64,000 nt of DNA from Psilocybe azurescens (GCA_023853785.1 JAJIRX010000829.1:1-64000), one strand, 5' to 3'. Counted from the stretch's first letter, positions 33,260 through 45,576 are shown. Made by a program: numbers and translations. Notes: generated from the sequence alone by a model not told the origin.

Positions 33260-35110
33260 AACTAGTCTTTAAATAGTGATTGAAGTGTAGTCATATTCTG
33301 CAAAGCACATTTTGAGAATATGCCACAAATTTTTAATTGGACTGAGGTCTGTTGATTGTGCTGACCAGTCCAAAAGCTCTATTTTATGGTCTTTAAGGGC
33401 CTGTTTGGTTCTCCAGCTCTGGAGCAATTTGCAGCTTAGGTCCCTGTCTTGATGCAACATTGATTCTCTTGCCAGGCTAGCAGCAGCTAGCATCGCTCTG
33501 TGATCACACTTGGTCATGTAGATTAGACATGATTGAAATATCAAGATTTTCCTCTTATTTATTATCTATTGTTATTAATATAGTGCACATTGATAAATCA
33601 AAGTCAAGAATAAGTTTGATTATGTACAAGTTCTTTTAAATTATTGAAGCAGGCAGTTCAATGTGCAGTGGATCTGATTGCCTTCAGCACCTCCAGAATG
33701 CATACATCATCATCTAACCTCCCATCTACATCTGGTTGTCCTGGGCAGTACTTCTGGTGATACCACTTTAAGTGCAGAGAATTCATACCACAAAGAACAT
33801 CTACAGATTAGGTGTTATGGCTGGTGAAAACCATTAAATCTACATCCTACAGATAGTATGACCATGAAGGTAAATGACAGTTGAACATACCTACATGTAT
33901 GTTTTTTTGCAGACACCACCAAAGTCTGATGTTCTGCTATTGCAGAAACCTCTTTATCTGTGACATCAAAACCAATAGCTGAATTTATAGTTGAGGCAGT
34001 TCAAAGATATATAAGTTGGCTATAACACTTACCTTTAGCCTCAATGACAAGCCTTGGCATAAAACACAGTGTTGGCAACATCTTCAGCAGTCAGAGGGTT
34101 AGTAGGTGGTGTAAGATGAAGGTCTATTACACTAAGGCTAGACTGGAGGGGCTCAGAAGGTTTGATGAAAGCAGCCATGGTGGAAAGAGAAAAACACAGA
34201 CAAGGGTTGCCACTTCTCCAGCAATGGGTGGCTTGCTCATTGTTGGGCCATCACATGCTCTGTAATTTACTGAAATGAGCACATTTTAGGCAGGGAAAGT
34301 CTGGAAGCAGCTGACATGGCAGAGGTGGTATAAGGGGGAGTAGAGCAGAGCAGAGATAGTGATCTGTACAGATAAACAATATGTATCTGATATAAATATA
34401 TTTGTGAGATATCAATAGCATGTGAATGCATCTTGCATGTGACAAAAAGCCCTGACAGACCTAAGGTGCAACTAAACACTTTTCTTCAGCTGTAACTATG
34501 CCTTCAACTGTCTGAGAACCAAAATGCTCCCAGATAATTCTTGGAGCAGTTGATTTAGCAGAGGGTTCTGCCTGGAGCTGGGGGAACTGAACAGGCCCTA
34601 AGCCATTTCTGAGCCTTTTGGATGTTTGATTGAGGTTATTATCTTACTAAAAGATGAAATGACTCTGATCAAGGTTGTAATACTCCAGAGTTTGGAAGAC
34701 ATAGTCATCTAGAATGCTCATATAGAATTCTACATCCATCTTGCCTTCTATCTTGCACATGTAGCCAACACTACTTGTTGTTATACAACTCCAAATCATC
34801 ATATATCCTTCTCCAAATTGATGGTTTTCTGTATATGCTGTATTTGGAGAGAAAAACTAATCTTTTCCACACCAACTGCTTTCCATCTGATCCAATGAAA
34901 TTGATCTTGTTCTCATCTGTGAATATAATATGTTTCCAGTATTTTTCTGTCCATTTTTCATACTTCTGGACAAATTTCAAGCAAGCCTGTCTATAGTTCT
35001 TGGAGAGGAATCTTGTGCTACAAAATCCTCTTTTTTTTAGAAAGTTTTGAATGGTTTGGATGGAGATAGATGTGCTGGTAATAGTGACAAGCCGGTGGCA
35101 GAGTTGTGTG
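33260..35110 (-). pseudogene. Tc1-like transposase, copy B, interrupted
   Basis: The minus strand holds the first catalytic segment (WKHIIFTDENKINFIGSDGK, 34771-34980), a middle part with DDYVFQTL and an SHFIF segment (about 34610-34770), and the last segment (LDWSAQSTDLSPIKNLWHIL, 33269-33390). The final catalytic Glu is Lys (PIKNLW for PIENLW), a G-to-A change. A 1.2-kb Harbinger-like element splits it at 33397-34598. The right terminus may be near 35700 (GAGTCACTG-TA); the left end was not found. Confidence 0.75.
33397..34598. mobile_element. PIF/Harbinger-like non-autonomous element
   Basis: 1202 bp with 15-bp imperfect inverted termini: GGGCCTGTTTGGTTC on the left, and GGGCCTGTTCAGTTC as the complement of the right end. 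It is flanked by a TAA target duplication (33394-33396, 34599-34601). The insertion splits the Tc1 copy B transposase exactly. No transposase was recognised inside. Termini and 3-bp TWA target point to Harbinger; hAT is disfavoured because it leaves 8 bp. Confidence 0.7.
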
Positions 35111-36168
35111 GCAGTATCAGCTTTCCAGTGGGGATAAGTTGAACTAGGTGGCCGTGGTCATGGGAAGTGAGCTTAGAAAAATGGCCTTCATGATTTTTTC
35201 ATAGATAACTCTATCCCCAAACATATCACCCAAATAATAGACTTCCCAACACAAAGTTTGACATCAATTTTGCAAATAGAATCACCATTTTCCAATATAA
35301 AGATGATGGAAAGCATAATTTAGATGGAAGAGGATGCATAGCTGTATAATAGAGAACAATAGACTATAAACTTAGAGCAATATACAGTTTTAGTCTTGGT
35401 TATATATCTCAAACATGTTTTCATTTATTTAATATTTCTTTTGCATGTTTGCAATTAAACAAAACTTTATTGTGTTGATTCCAACAGGCTACAAAGAAAC
35501 TGTCCAGATGTGTTATTTTTATAAAGTATTTAATAATAATAGATAAACCAAATAAATACAAACATATATTATATTTCCTGAAAGCTATGATCCAGGGCTT
35601 TCCAACAAATTTTAAATAATATAATTTTATGAGGATTACATGGTGTTATGATCAATGTAAGTTCAATTTCAAAAACATCTAGACAGTTTTTGAGTCACTG
35701 TATATCAGTGAAGTTATGCAAGCTTATAAACAGTTTTAAAATTTGGGCTATACTACACATGAATAATAAATGTCTGAATGCAAAGTAATAGATATGTAAT
35801 AAACATACAGTAAGAGACAGTAAGGGACAAAACTGTTCAAATAATCTTTGAAATCAGACTGTTTCTTAAATACCTCAAGCACAACTCATCCAAACAAGTT
35901 CATACTTTGACTAGTGGTAAAGTATCATGTGAATAATATGTTCTAATTTATTTCCCATTATTTAATCTTAATTTTTCTAACACTATTAATATTTTACTGG
36001 CACAAGACCATTTGAACAGTATTGTTTCTCACATGTACTAAATATGTGACTTTGTTTAATAAAAGCAAATAAGTACAAATAAAATCATGTGACTCATTCA
36101 AAATGTGTATATATACTCTGTGTCCAAGTTTACACTACTCTCCACATTAAAACCTCACTCAAACACTC

Positions 36169-36611
36169 ATGGGATCACTCATTCCTACTCAATGCAATCA
36201 TATTTTTGAACTGCTTGACAAAAGCCAGTCAAGTCATGCTATCTCTATCGCCACTGGTATAAGTGTTGGTTCTATGTCTAATATTTACTCCAAACATCAC
36301 TCAACACTTTCCAAATCCACTGAAGGCTATTTTTGCAAGCTCTCATCTGCTGAAATCTAATATGCTATTTGTCTTATCACTTCTCAGAAAGCTGAAAATA
36401 TCACTGAGTTGCCAAAACTTTGCAAGACATGACCAACACATCCTTTTGTGTAAAAACTGTACAGAGAGCACTCAGGAGCACTGGAATAAAGACTGTAACC
36501 AAGCAAAAACAATTTTTTCTCTCCAAAAGATATAAGATGCTTAGGATGGACTTTGCAGAAGCACACAAAAGCTGGACAGTGGAGGACTGGAAGAGGGTTA
36601 TACTGTTATGA
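36169..36611 (+). pseudogene. Tc1 transposase N-terminal half, copy C
   Basis: ATG 36169 opens a helix-turn-helix-like block (LDKSQSSHAISIATGISVGS ending LSSAEI-stop). After a stop and a frame change it continues with VKTVQRALRSTGIKTV and RMDFAEAHKSWTVEDW, reaching the first catalytic segment. It is cut at 36603 by an LTR copy. Confidence 0.8.
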
Positions 36612-36772
36612 CTTCAGACTTATATTCATATGTGTGAGATAAGTTGACAGTTAAGTAATCAAGAACTAAAGTGTTCCAAGCATTTATCAAGTAAAGTGGA
36701 GATATGATTCTCAAGAATTAGCTAAAGAACAATCATCATATCTACTGGCTATTTATGTGTTCTGAGTATCTA

Positions 36773-37425
36773 CTTGTGGCCAAAAAAGTGACCAGACACC
36801 ACATTCAGCCACAACTGTATTTTTGATTTTCTTCATTTTGGTGGATACAAGAACTATATAGAACGTAGTAAATTTTCAAAATTTTATAATATTCAGATAA
36901 AATATGACTGAGAAATATGACTATTTCCCCTTTTATGGAGGAGGGAAATTTGTAAGAAATTTTTTGAGCGTTCATTCTTTGGGAGAATACAGAAGTATAT
37001 ATTTGAAGGGTGGGACAAGTTGTCTCAAGTTCATATCTTCATTTCTCAATGAGATATGCAGGTCACAAGTACAGTGTTTTTACTCATAATTGCTATTTTC
37101 ACACAATATGAAGCAGGTCGCCTGCCTTATATCTCCCTCAACAAAAAAAGTTATACTCATGATTCAAGTTATCCCATACTTAGATTGACCTCCTCTAGCT
37201 CCTGTAAAAATTTTAGGTCTTAAATAAAATTTCTGATGATTCCCCCTCATATGAAGAAAGAACAATAGCCACATTTCTCAGTTAGATTTCATCCAAATAT
37301 TAAAGCCTTTCAGAACATACTATGTTCCATATTATCTTCCCATCCACCAAAAATAAAGAAAGTCAAACCAGCTGTTGTGGTCAAACATGGTCAAACATGG
37401 TGTCCAGTCACTTTTTGACCACGAG
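36773..37425. mobile_element. TA-flanked MITE, copy 1
   Basis: 653 bp with roughly 28-bp inverted termini (left CTTGTGGCCAAAAAAGTGACC; right end complementary to CTCGTGGTCAAAAAGTGACT). TA flanks both ends (36771-36772, 37426-37427). No coding capacity. It is homologous throughout to the element at 38080. The TA target suggests mobilisation by a Tc1/mariner transposase. Confidence 0.75.
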
Positions 37426-37512
37426 TATGACTAACCAGTACAATTGTAAATCATAATGAGTCAGTGAAGGAGTGAGTCATAATGGTATTGATATGAGTCA
37501 AAGTCCAGTACC

Positions 37513-37933
37513 TGTTACGACTTCAGGCTTATATTCATGTGCGTGGATAAAGCCAACAGTCAAGTAGTCAAGAACAGCAAGTTCAAGCAGTATCAAGTAA
37601 GAGGAGATTAGATTCTCAAGAACTAGCTAAGGAACAATAGCAGTGTCTACTGGCTATTTAAGTGTTTTGAGTATCTACAAAGATAGTACGAAATGAGTCC
37701 AAGTATGAGTCAAGCATAGGATGAGTCACGACGGTGCCGTCGACATGAGTCAGAATGTGAGTCAAACAGTGAGTCAGAACGGAAGCGAGTCATAACGGCG
37801 TCAACGATGTGAGTCAGGATGGAATGAGTCAATATACGATCACATGATGTTGTCCATCATGTGATAGGAAGGTTTTATATAAGAAAATGAAGAGAAAAAG
37901 GAAAAGAGAAAAGAAAATAAAGTATTTGTAACA
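37513..37933. repeat. Solo LTR with a TGAGTCA array
   Basis: 421 bp, TGTTACGACTTC to GTATTTGTAACA, with a perfect 5-bp duplication GTACC (37508-37512, 37934-37938). The outer parts match the gypsy LTR, including the hairpin at 37840-37864. The middle instead holds about seven TGAGTCA sites plus near copies (37693-37830). A product of LTR-LTR recombination. Confidence 0.9.
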
Positions 37934-38079
37934 GTACCTAATTGAGACATCAGTCAGACACAAGAGTGAGTCAACAACTGATCATGGGATGTTGTTCATC
38001 ATGTGATATATTGAGGTTTTTATGAAAAGAAATATTAAAAAAGAATAATGTGAAGAAAAGAGAGTATTCATAATACATA

Positions 38080-38684
38080 CTCATGGTCAAAAAAATAATC
38101 AGACACCACATTACACCATATTCAACCAGAACAGTATGTTCAATTTTCTTCACGCTTAGAAGGTGAAAGGATAATATAGAGTATAGTATATTCTTAAAAT
38201 TTTATAATATTTGGATAGAGTTTGATTAAGAAATTTGACTATTTTCTCTTCTGCAGAGGATGGAAATGTGTAAGAATTTTTTTCAAGGTCTCTTCTTTTG
38301 GTGGACATAGACATATATATTAGAAGAAGGATGCAACTTAAATCATATTTATATCATCACTTCTCAATGAGATACACAGGCCAAACGTGGTGGTGTCTCT
38401 GGTCATAAATGCTATTTTCTCACAATATTTGACATGTTTCTTGCCTTATGTCTCCCTCAACATAAAAAGTTATAAACATGATTCAAGTTGTTCCATACTT
38501 AAAGTAATTTTGTTGTCATGAAAAAAGGAGTAATAACCATATTTCTCAATCAAATTTCATCCAAATATTAGAAATTTTTGGGAAATAACCATATTTCATA
38601 TTAAGTTGGCACCCACCAAAAATTAGGAAAATTGAAATTGCCACTGTGGTCAAATGTGGTGTCCAATCACTTTTCGACCATAAA
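38080..38684. mobile_element. TA-flanked MITE, copy 2
   Basis: 605 bp, the same family as 36773-37425: left end CTCATGGTCAAAAAAATAATC, right end complementary to TTTATGGTCGAAAAGTGATT, TA on both sides (38078-38079, 38685-38686). More decayed than copy 1. Confidence 0.7.
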
Positions 38685-38796
38685 TATGGTCAGATGAGAC
38701 TAAAATCAGTTCAAACTTGTTTGGTTGAGTTGTTCTTGAGTTATTCAAGAAATAGTTTAATTTCAAAAATCATTTGAACAGTTTTGTCCCTGATTG

Positions 38797-40205
38797 TATC
38801 ATCTTTCAGACCTGAGTAGTTACTTCAAATTTGCTTTAAAAAATAAATTGAAATAGATTTTTAGTGCAAACATTGGAATCAAGTGAGGATTAGATTAGAT
38901 TTATTCTCTGATATATATAGTATAAAATAGTTTTTGGCTATCATCTTTTAAGCAGTGTTCCACATCTACTTAAATATATATATATAGACACTATAGTATT
39001 AAGCCAAGTTGCACTATAATATCTTTTCCACAACATTGTTATACTAGTAAGGTTTTTCTGATATCACTAGATTCTTCACATCAAAGTCATTGAGCTATCT
39101 CACTGAATGCACCAGCCCATTTGTAAGAGCTGAATCATGATGAGGACAGCAATCAGTGAGCTATTGTTAGTTATGGAGCAAGATATGCTGACTATTCAAA
39201 TGATTGACATGTCATTTGACACTGGACAGTTTCCTTCTATCATCTACAATCTTGACTGTGCACTAGTCATGTAGGCTTAACTTTGTATCACCTACCTCAC
39301 CTCTACTTGTTGGCCTCAATTCTGCATCATCTATAGCATGGATGTGTGTCTCTTGGCAAGTCTATTGCTATGTTCTCAGCAGTCTGTGCACTCAATTCTT
39401 TTCTGCAGCCCTCTCTGTGTTCTCTGTATTCATAATTACCTTGACTGTGTATTGGTCATGTAGAATCAGCTTTGCACTGCCTACCTTTGTATCTGGGTAT
39501 ATATAGCAGCTTTGTTCCTAGTGATATATTTGCTCATATTTTTTCTGCAGCCCTCTCTTTCTCTGCCCCCAGTGTACATAACAATCTTGGCTGTGTGTTA
39601 GTTATTTAGGCTCAACTTTGCATTACTTACTACTTTTTACTGGTACTGTTGTTTCTGTCTTCAACATCCCCAAGTAGTCACATACACATTCCATTCTTTT
39701 GTAAAATCCACACCACAACACTTTGAATCTATATATTGCTTTTTTAAATATATTCCTAGCCCTGCTCTATGTCTGTGCTGTGGTCCATGTCTGCACCCTA
39801 CCCCATGTTTCTCCCTTGATTCATGTATGAAGGCAGTTAGTGGAGAAGCACTGGCACGTGGAAGCCTGTTTCACTGCAGCACTCAGTGAAGACTCCAGTC
39901 ATGAAGTTGGTGTTAATTTCAATTCAACGCCAGATCCTCCATAACTGACAGTGCAAGTATCAAATATCAACTCTCAATGGACACCTGTCATGCCAGTAGA
40001 GGACAGTCAAGGATGAGTCACGATAGCGTTCACTACTGAGTAATCCCTTTTGAAGGCGGCAAAATCCGCCGAAAACCCATAAAATAAAAATGCAGGATGG
40101 ACTAGATAAATACATAAAGTTTCAAAAACCATGGTATTATACACTACGCCATTGTATAAATGCATCCTCAGAACCTCAAGCGGTATATTAGCTCTATAAA
40201 CTTGT
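38797..40205. other. TE-island edge with a degenerate tandem repeat, no gene
   Basis: AT-rich to about 39900. Three diverged copies of a block with CTTGACTGTG, GTCATGTAG and CTTTGCA occur at about 39249, 39441 and 39584. TTCTGCAGCCCTCTCT recurs near 39400 and 39545. Base composition returns to genic after about 39950. No gene seen. Confidence 0.55.
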
Positions 40206-42872
40206 CTAGCAGCCAGCGGGAACCGTCGTGTCGTCATTGTGGTTTGCTGCGTTAACACCGAGACCACGGCTGGCAAACGCCTGCCAGAGCACACACTTGT
40301 TAGCTCCCCCAAATCTGTTGACATCGGCCTGAATCCATGCATTGCGAGCGGTCAGGACTAATTGGTAGAATTAGTTAGCGGTTATGCTTCCAATCCTAAA
40401 GATAGGCTTACAGGTTGGGTTGCAAGGCTGGAGTGGGAGGGAGTCGATAAAAGATGTAAGAAGACAATGTTTCCTTCAGTTCCGTTCGGGTTTGTACGAG
40501 CAGTCGCCGACCACCCATGGGCACCAACTAGGCCAGCGTAAACCTGGTAAAGGAGATTGGCCCAGACCTCACCGATATCTAGTTTTTGTCGTTCAGTCAG
40601 AGGCCCCAAGTCGAAATGAATGTGTTAAGCTTACCGTGAACCTCAGTGAGTGTCTTGAGGCTGGAGTAGCGAAGAGGATTGACAGTCCTGGTTGGATGAT
40701 ATAAGAACAGTGAGAAAGACAGGGTGCGAAGACAACCTACGCGGAGGTCGAGTACGGGTGCGAACGGATCCCAGCTGGATCGTTGGTAACATATTGCCCC
40801 ATGACATAGTCTGGAATGGCGGCAGATGTCTTCTCAAGCCAGCTACAATGGAAATCAGCCCAGCTGTTCATAAACACAAAGTGTAAGAGCATACTTAGCC
40901 ATAGTGTCAGACCATCCTGTGAAAAGTCGTATGATAAACAAGGCACAGATAGAAACAAGGATCATAATGTGTACCTTCGCCCATTCCACCGGCTTCGGTG
41001 GTCTGCAAGCAACGACCAGTTCCTCCTCCGGTCATTCGGTTAGTGACACCATGTGTCATCTCGTGGCTCACAATATCATTCTCGAGGGCACCATCTCGCT
41101 GAGGCTGCATACTAATTCAGATATTGTCAAGTTTTTGATCACAAAACTTACAGAGGTGAGATCCCAAAGGAACATCCCTATAAAACAGAGGTCGATTGAG
41201 AAAGGCTCAGAAATTTGGGTCTCCAACACTTACTCATGGCACCGGATGTTCCGCTACAGAAAATCAACTTTTAGCAAAAGCTTAATTATATTGATGAAAT
41301 GGAACATACTCAGCCGGAGTAGAGAAATCGGCATTGTCAGTTCCTGAGGCGTCTTGGACGGAGATGGTAACACGATCATTAGCTTTTCCACCTTTACCAT
41401 TGTTATTGGTCTGGAAATTGAAAGCCGCCTCTGTGAAGCCGTATCTGACCGAACGTTAAATTTGACGAAATTTTTTGATGCTCAAAGTCGTGCTCACCGG
41501 TAAGTCACATCGTGGATAGTGTTGACAACAAAAAGGCGTTTGTGCGAGCAGCATCGAGGTTGACCTGAGTGGTGGGAGCGGTTGCAGGGTTCTGAGTGAA
41601 AACGAAGTTCTGGGGGAGGAGGACTGAGTCGTGACCGAGCTTTGCGAGCCCTTGAAGGCCACGGCGTTGTTACCACTGGGAAAAATAAGATATCTGTGTA
41701 AATGACTGGGGAATATGACTTACGAAGTCGTGCTGGAGGGATAAGAATGTTAGCGTGCGATAAGGAAGTAGACATAGTAAATCCAACGCACGTAGAGTTA
41801 GCACCCCTGCTGTTGTGGCGTGCCATCCGAAAGGAGAAGACAAAGGATCGGCAGGATCCGTCAAGACCGAGAATCCTTGTGTGAGAATCTCATCCTGAAT
41901 TGGAAGGACGCGGTACTACGATGGATGGGAGATGAGATGAGGTTCATAAGTAACATGCAAATTATCCAATCTTACAGATGCCTTGGTGACAAAGTCAACA
42001 ATGGAAACGAGTTCGTTGGCATGGGCGTCAACAAAAGCTTCGACCCAAACACCAGCCGCCTCATTCCTAATTTGAACAACGTGTGTAAGGACAACACTGT
42101 TATCGGGCTTGACAAAGAATTCCAAAGAAGGAGGGAAATCGTTGAATTTCCCATTGAGTGCCTTCTCTGCGGTGGCGATAGCGTCATTAACGGTGATGGA
42201 GGGCTTCGTCGAGGCAATAGATGCTATTACCCGTGGCGTCAGTATCTATAAATATAAATAGCCTTACAGAAGAATCAACGAACTCGGCTTAACGAAAGAT
42301 GATCCGACGGAGACAACCTGTATCAGATATCCATGAGATAGGGGTGTAAAAAGAAAAGGTATGCTCTCCATACCTTGTTGTCATGGTTGAATGCGACATT
42401 AGCTACTGCATTTGCAAAAGGGACTCCAGCCTATGGGAGACTGCTGAGCTACTTGCTTATCGCTGGAATGAGAAAGGCGTACATGTGTTTGTTTTAAGAA
42501 AGCATGTTGAGCAACCTCTCCTGAGAATCCTGAGTGGAAATCGACCGTGCTGGGGTCAACGGAGAGGTGTGATCCAACAAAAGCTTTGGCAGAATCTTGA
42601 AGACTGAAAATAGCCCGCTTGGATAAAGGATGATCGATTCCAGTACCAAACGTCTATCAGGCATGTAAATTTGGGTAGTGCAGGGATGCTTGAGTTCGAC
42701 ATACCTCGAAAGTACTGGGTGGGTTGAAAACCTCCAGTTGGACGTTGTTGGCCAATTCGCGAACTCTGTGAGTCGTGTGCTTCAAGCTAGAGAACGAGGG
42801 TGCTGCCCAAGAACTTGAGGCGTAGGTTACAGCAAGGAAGACAGAGATGAAGAACTTGTTGAAGGAAACCAT
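40206..42872 (-). CDS. Fungalysin, secreted M36 zinc metallopeptidase
   Basis: Extracellular endopeptidase made as a preproprotein. ATG 42872 starts a clear signal peptide ([20 protein letters not shown], cleavage near SSWA-AP). The upstream in-frame ATG at 42884 would only add MHIT. The propeptide (FTP) region includes [20 protein letters not shown] (41916-42125). The catalytic domain has [17 protein letters not shown] (41310-41455) and the zinc-binding HEMTHG at about 41048-41065, followed by NRMTGG and EAGGMGEG. Further M36 blocks are [20 protein letters not shown] and [12 protein letters not shown]; the C-terminus DDTTVPAGC precedes TAG 40206-40208. About ten short introns are implied. 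I see no definite break. It probably feeds on or remodels external protein. Confidence 0.93.
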
Positions 42873-45576
42873 TGTGATATGCACGACTCGAGATCGGAAA
42901 GCCTTGAACTCCTGATAGGCGTCTATAGATCGAGGCTCATTTTTATACTTTTCTCAATCACAGCTCGGGGTTCTTCGTTGACCCGTAAGAAGGCACTGAC
43001 GACCCGCCAGCGATTACTGAAATTCAATGCAACGCATGGTCAGTGATAAGAGAGAAGCGCAGCTGAGCCGGGATGATAGTCTGTTTCACCAGGCCCTTGT
43101 TTGGATTCACTTGAGCACGATGTGTTAGCTCAAACAAGATACGGAACCTCACGGCCAATCCAGTCGGAACAGCAATCTGTGCGTGCTAGATGAGCAGACA
43201 CGAGGATATCACGTATTAAAGCGTACCTTTCTCAGCTTTGCAAGTGTTGGCCCATGTGGCCGGATGAAGTCACCAGATAACATCGACATGAATAGGCTGA
43301 AAGCTAGCAAAGCAGGATCAGGTTGTATCCTTCAGCCGTTATTTTTGTCTCCTTTTCCCAGCGTCGTCCAGTCACAACATGGTCATCGAAGGCTTCTGAG
43401 TTCTGGTATTAGCGATGGCGGATGTTTTTCTCAGAAGCTCATTTGTTCATACATCCTTTGTATATTTCCGCAAGATCGGATGCAATGAATTAGCCATTGG
43501 ACAATTGAATGTTTTAAGTTGAAGTGCCCATAGACGATCTGTTGATCATGATGAAGACACGCGTCTAGTCAGGCGTAAATAATCCTCCGGCTCTGACCGG
43601 CGCCTTGAGACTCCGACTCGGACGACATTAATATTCGAATTGGTTTGCCTTAAATTCAAGCGCTCAGGAGTCAGGCCAGGTCAGACCTCAGGGAGAGCTT
43701 TGTGTGACTTCAAGTGTATTCTAGTCGTTTCGAACTCTACAAATTTCGTTGAAGCTGATTTGGCAACATGAAGTACTTGCATGATCTAAACTTATGATTG
43801 CATGGCCAACATAGAGCCAACGTCAGGTTCTGCAACCCCTTCATAGGTGACTATCATCGATCTTAATAAAGTCAATAGGTTAGTAAGTAGTTATATTGAT
43901 CGTTCAATTACACAAGGAAGGTCTGCTATAGACGAACACCAGCGGCGATGCTATTGTGCGGCGTGTCATACTACTCAGATACTCGTACTTAGTAGCTGAA
44001 GTTCTACATATGTGTGGCTTGGCCGCAATCCGAAAATTTGTACGATCTTTACGTACCGGAGAACACAAGCGGCATCAACTCAATTGGTGTTTGTTACAAG
44101 CCTCGTTGCCGGTGTCCTGTAGCGTTGCTAGTGTATTTACTCTGGCCTCTGTTCTATTCGACACCCTGTTCGCCATCACCTGGTGTTCGGTAATAACTTT
44201 TCCGTAGTCTGTATGATTTTGTGAAAGCAGCACGATGTCTTGGGTCGATGATATCAGTTCCGGGAACTTAAGCAGGGAGCGAATACCTCCGAAGCCGCGC
44301 TGGACCACATGTCTGTATGCGCCGGTCAGACGGTTTGTGAGCACCGGCTGCGCTATGGGCTCAAATTCCATTCGTACAACATAAAACACCAAGTATAAGT
44401 ACTTTAATAAGTATTTATCAGCAATTATAAGGACTGTCATAGTTCCAAGACTGTGTTTCGCAAAATCTCTTGCCAGTGCAGTTCTACTCGAGTAGTAGGA
44501 CCTTCATGGGCTTGAACCGAAAGATGAAGCGATGGCGTTGACTCCATGTGGCTTTATCGAGTGTTACACCTACAGTTTTGAATATTCGCCAACCTGATAT
44601 CTTGAGGATTATATCCAATCTTCCCAGAAGCACCTCAGCACAGTGTTATCGCTGAGTGACCACACTATTCATGAGAGCTCGATCCCAAAATACACCGTCT
44701 CCTGTCCTATTTTTAGATTTGCAGGTCCTTGGCAGCTTGGCATTTCGCACATGCAATTGAGACACCTTTCTTTCTTGCACGAGTGTTTGTTTAGTTAGCA
44801 TTTATACTTGACTTTGGCGGTGAATTAACAATAGCTGGGAGAGACTGGAGGACGTGCACACTATATGTAGCACCACTATTAAATGAACGGCAGTTCTTGC
44901 ATAGTTACACCGCCATGTCGGTGATACGTCTGCACACGACTCGTTCGGAGGGCCACATGCAGTTGAACAATTTTGGGAGATTGCTGACGAGTGTTTGCCG
45001 TCTGGCTTGCAATAAATCGGCAAGGCCACTGGAACCCGAGAGGGGTGATTTAAGAAGTCCGCCCATACAGCATACGACACGCGACGCTAATGAGAAAAAA
45101 TACGTTCAGGAGTATCATCTATTCAATATGTAACAAGAATAAACTTGCAGGACATGCCGCAAAATACGCACCCTTTCATCCACCGGAACTATAAAAATAG
45201 GACTGAGTCGGCGCATCGAATCCTATCAAATTGGAAGACCTGGGGCGGATGATTAAGTGTGAGGAATCCTTGAAAGGACTCGGGGGTAGGCTTCCTGATC
45301 ATGATATACCATGTCCAGAAAGCATGCGGATCGCATTCGTAGGTATTCCAAAACTAGTCTAAAAATAACTCGATTGCAAGCACGAGCTCGCTTTAAAGAT
45401 AGTGACCATTAATCATAAACGTTGAGCAGTCGCACATGTGGCAAGAGACCACGACTGGAAGCACCCGGCGAAGTTCTGTGATTAAACTATACAAGAAAAG
45501 AAGAGGTAGTAGGGGTATGCAAGAAATAAATAAGGATGGCCACGGGTACACGATCGAATGTGAGGCGCGCCATATA
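42873..45576. other. Intergenic region, no gene recognised
   Basis: About 2.7 kb between the fungalysin 5' end and the EXO70 3' end. Short open frames (for example 43183-43488, 43956-44207, 44075-44440) show no domain, codon bias or splice support. No tRNA was seen. The first few hundred bases presumably hold the fungalysin promoter. Confidence 0.5.

Larger units (their letters stand above)
36604..38075. mobile_element. Solo LTR (older) with two later insertions inside
   Basis: Begins TGTTATGACTTCAGAC and ends GTATTCATAATA, a decayed version of the gypsy LTR ends. It is flanked by TATAC/CATAC (4 of 5 match). It contains a MITE (36773-37425) and a younger solo LTR (37513-37933). Removing both leaves roughly 400 bp, a normal LTR size. 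TGAGTCA sites occur at about 37459, 37473, 37494 and 37966. Confidence 0.65.
35808..38796 (+). mobile_element. Tc1/mariner element, copy C, with nested insertions
   Basis: Left end CAGTAAGAGACAGTAAGGGAC after TA (35806-35807). The right end (about 38700-38796) is its inverted copy, ending before TA 38797-38798. The inverted repeats match those of copy A. A transposase start lies at 36169-36611; its catalytic half is missing, replaced by an LTR copy and two MITEs. An extra 10-bp CAGTAAGAGA precedes the usual terminus. Confidence 0.78.

Noticed and set aside
33400..33544. Extension of the Tc1 copy B transposase as QDRDLSCKLLQSWRTK
   Set aside because: This part of the open frame lies inside the Harbinger-like element, beyond its GGGCC terminus. 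The similarity to a transposase second-Asp motif is fortuitous.
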